Positions 14,247 to 15,568 of a stretch of 15,568 nucleotides of DNA are shown piece by piece. Origin of the DNA: Hyphomicrobiales bacterium (GTDB lineage: Bacteria > Pseudomonadota > Alphaproteobacteria > Rhizobiales > Xanthobacteraceae); NCBI GenBank assembly GCA_016201085.1, contig JACQDO010000117.1, forward strand, positions 1 through 15,568, given 5' to 3'. Numbering within the stretch: the first letter of the stretch is position 1; each line of letters starts with the position of its first letter. The notes under the pieces are model-generated. The model saw only the letters and a list, made by a program, of their open reading frames with translations, ran no database searches and had not been told where the DNA came from. A program made the translations under genes and the position numbers.

Positions 14247-14277
14247 CCCGGATTTCGCTTCGCTCCATCCGGGCTAC
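14247..14277 (-). repeat. REP element 6 (right half of BIME B)
   Basis: Minus-orientation REP, identical over 31 nt to REP 1, with perfect arms. The 16-nt spacer from REP 5 ends CTGTCAATCGTT, close to CTATCAATTGTT in the spacer of BIME A, so the two dimers share ancestry. It ends 7 nt from the radical SAM stop codon and may serve as a 3'-end structure for it. Confidence 0.92.
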
Positions 14278-14284
14278 GAGTTGG

Positions 14285-15463
14285 CTAAAACAAATTCAAC
14301 TGCTCGCTCGCCGGCTTCGGCGCGCGGAAATGCGCGGTCGAGAGCGAATATTTCGCCGCATTGAGGCCGAGCTTCTCGCAGGCCATCTCGAAGCGCCGCC
14401 CGATCATCCAGGCATAGGGCCCGCTGCCCTTCATGCGCTTGCCCCAGGTCGAGTCGTAGTCCTTGCCGCCGCGCGTGTCGCGAATCAGCTTGAACACATG
14501 GGCGTGGCGGTCGGGATAATTCGCCATCAGCCATTCGCTGAACAGGTCGCGCACCTCGAGCGGCAGGCGCAGCAGCACGTAGCCGGCTTCCTTCACGCCC
14601 GCCGCCTGCGCCGCATCGAGGATGCGCTCGATCTCCATGTCGTTGAGCGCCGGGATGATCGGCGCCACCATTACGGCGGTGGGAACGCCGGCCTGCGCCA
14701 GCCGCCGCAGCGTTTCCAGTCGACGCATCGGCGTGGCCGCGCGCGGCTCCATCTTGCGCGCCAGTTCGGCATCGAGCGTGGTCACCGACAGCGCCACCTT
14801 GGCGAGGTTACGCTCGGCCATGCGCGCCAGGATGTCGAGGTCGCGCAGCACCAGCGCCGACTTGGTGACGATGCCGACCGGATGGCCGGCGCGGTCGAGC
14901 ACTTCGAGAATGCGGCGCATCACTTTGTAGCGCCGCTCGATCGGCTGATAGGGATCGGTATTGGTGCCGATGGCGAGTACCTTCGGCTCGTAGCCGGGCG
15001 CCGATAATTCTTTTTCCAGAAGCTCGGCCGCCTCCGGCTTGACGAACAGCTTGGATTCGAAATCGAGCCCGGGCGACAGCCCGAGATAAGCGTGGCTCGG
15101 GCGCGCGAAGCAGTAGACGCAGCCGTGCTCGCAGCCGCGATAGGGATTGATCGATCGGTCGAAGCCGATGTCGGGCGAGTCGTTGCGGGTGATGATCTTG
15201 CGGGTGGCATCTGTCTGCACCGTGGTCTTGAACGGCGGCAGCTCGTCGAGCGTGCGCCAGCCGTCGTCGAAGGCGACGTGCGCGATCGGCTCGTAGCGGC
15301 CGGAGGCGTTGCTCTGCGCGCCGCGGCCGCGCCGGCGCTCGAACTCGACCGCGACGCCGAGCAGTTCGCCGACGTCCTGGTAAGGACCGGCATTGATGCC
15401 CGCCGGCGCGGAGGGCAGCTCCTTCACCGGCGGGCGTCTCAGGGCTGCGTTATATCGAGCCAT
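14285..15463 (-). CDS. PA0069-family radical SAM protein
   Basis: A 392-residue radical S-adenosylmethionine enzyme. The cluster-binding motif is C111-E-H-G-C115-V-Y-C118, followed by F-A-R-P-S-H-A-Y (119-126). Flanking signatures S-I-N-P-Y-R-G (104-110), L-A-I-G-T-N-T-D-P-Y-Q-P, the later T-K-S-A-L-V-L-R-D and A-P-I-I-P-A-L-N-D are typical of the SplB-like group that includes spore photoproduct lyase; PA0069 members have no proven substrate. The N-terminal R-R-R-G-R-G-A-Q-S-N region is usual for the family. The ATG at 15463 gives the expected N-terminus; an AGG about 8 nt upstream is a modest ribosome-binding site. A LexA-type box lies 24 nt upstream, suggesting induction by DNA damage. The C-terminus ends next to REP 6. 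In relatives I recall this gene close to rnhB, which would make the REP island an insertion. Confidence 0.93.
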   Translation of the reverse strand: MARYNAALRRPPVKELPSAPAGINAGPYQDVGELLGVAVEFERRRGRGAQSNASGRYEPIAHVAFDDGWRTLDELPPFKTTVQTDATRKIITRNDSPDIGFDRSINPYRGCEHGCVYCFARPSHAYLGLSPGLDFESKLFVKPEAAELLEKELSAPGYEPKVLAIGTNTDPYQPIERRYKVMRRILEVLDRAGHPVGIVTKSALVLRDLDILARMAERNLAKVALSVTTLDAELARKMEPRAATPMRRLETLRRLAQAGVPTAVMVAPIIPALNDMEIERILDAAQAAGVKEAGYVLLRLPLEVRDLFSEWLMANYPDRHAHVFKLIRDTRGGKDYDSTWGKRMKGSGPYAWMIGRRFEMACEKLGLNAAKYSLSTAHFRAPKPASEQLNLF

Positions 15464-15487
15464 GGCGGTAACCTAGTCACGGATTAA

Positions 15488-15502
15488 GAACGAAACAAGA
15501 AC
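15488..15502 (-). promoter_or_regulatory. LexA (SOS) box, GTTC-N7-GTTC
   Basis: On the minus strand this reads GTTCTTGTTTCGTTC, an exact match to the direct-repeat LexA site established for alphaproteobacteria, and it is preceded by a T-rich flank. It lies 24 nt before the radical SAM start, where it would overlap the promoter. A divergent gene beginning beyond the window (an ATG at 15531 is open to the edge but has no ribosome-binding site) could also be its target. Confidence 0.68.
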
Positions 15503-15568
15503 AATTTGGTGGCGGCCCAACCTTTGCGCAATGAAGGCCCGATCTCGTAGGGAGCTAAGCGTCTCCCA

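Larger units (their letters stand above)
12754..14277. mobile_element. REP/RAYT island with two passenger genes
   Basis: This stretch between rnhB and the radical SAM gene contains a REP-associated tyrosine transposase, six full 31-nt REP palindromes, two truncated REP pieces and two unrelated small genes. Base composition falls inside the passenger part: hand-counted G+C is 22/60 at 13981-14040 and 29/60 at 13741-13800, against 41/60 at 6841-6900. The boundaries given are those of the outermost REP sequences. No terminal inverted repeat or target duplication typical of a transposon was found. The sequence shows a REP cluster; it does not show that the whole segment moved as one unit. Confidence 0.65.

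Noticed and set aside
12773..14277. CRISPR array
   Set aside because: The 31-nt repeats alternate in orientation, have irregular spacing with genes between them, carry a GTAG head and lie beside a RAYT gene, all of which fit REPs and not CRISPR.
15531..15568. Possible start of a divergent gene at the right edge
   Set aside because: The ATG is open only for 12 codons to the window end and has no ribosome-binding site, so it cannot be supported from this sequence.

Overview
The window is chromosomal DNA from an alphaproteobacterium, most likely of the order Hyphomicrobiales near the Bradyrhizobium / Xanthobacteraceae group. This rests on the high G+C content, the protein sequences (ETF-quinone oxidoreductase, family-4-like uracil-DNA glycosylase, PA0069-type radical SAM protein, AzgA-type permease) and a LexA site of the alphaproteobacterial GTTC-N7-GTTC form. 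The genus assignment is inference. No rRNA, tRNA, CRISPR array or phage structural gene was seen.

Layout. 1-2502 (minus strand): the start of an exported TPR protein, then ETF-ubiquinone oxidoreductase. 2669-4325 (plus strand): a beheaded dienelactone-hydrolase remnant whose stop overlaps the start of a uracil-DNA glycosylase, then a small secreted protein of unknown function. 4364-6093 (minus strand): an AzgA/NCS2 purine-type permease followed 14 nt later by a single-domain cupin. 6297-10359 (plus strand): cytochrome bd oxidase subunits I and II (short Q-loop form), then an L,D-transpeptidase with an Ala/Lys-rich helical linker and a second domain that has lost its catalytic centre. 10404-12671 (minus strand): a multi-pass GT39-like membrane protein and, upstream of it, ribonuclease HII. 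12754-14277: an island of REP palindromes with its REP-associated tyrosine transposase (RAYT) and two passenger genes. 14285-15463 (minus strand): a PA0069-family radical SAM protein with a LexA box upstream.

The backbone is ordinary respiratory, envelope and genome-maintenance housekeeping. The accessory part is the 1.5 kb REP island between rnhB and the radical SAM gene, where base composition drops. It contains six full 31-nt REP units, all with a GTAG head. They form two head-to-head dimers (BIMEs) plus one inverted pair that brackets the RAYT gene. Two truncated REP pieces are also present. Four genes end within 1-7 nt of a REP sequence, so the REPs may act as 3'-end or terminator structures, as landing sites, or both.

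Most worth a second look: the REP/RAYT island with passengers and a covarying stem pair; the SOS box on the radical SAM gene; the uracil-DNA glycosylase that keeps only part of the expected Fe-S cysteine set; the two-domain L,D-transpeptidase; and the permease-cupin pair. Nothing here proves a wholly new system. The REP island is the best candidate for undescribed biology.
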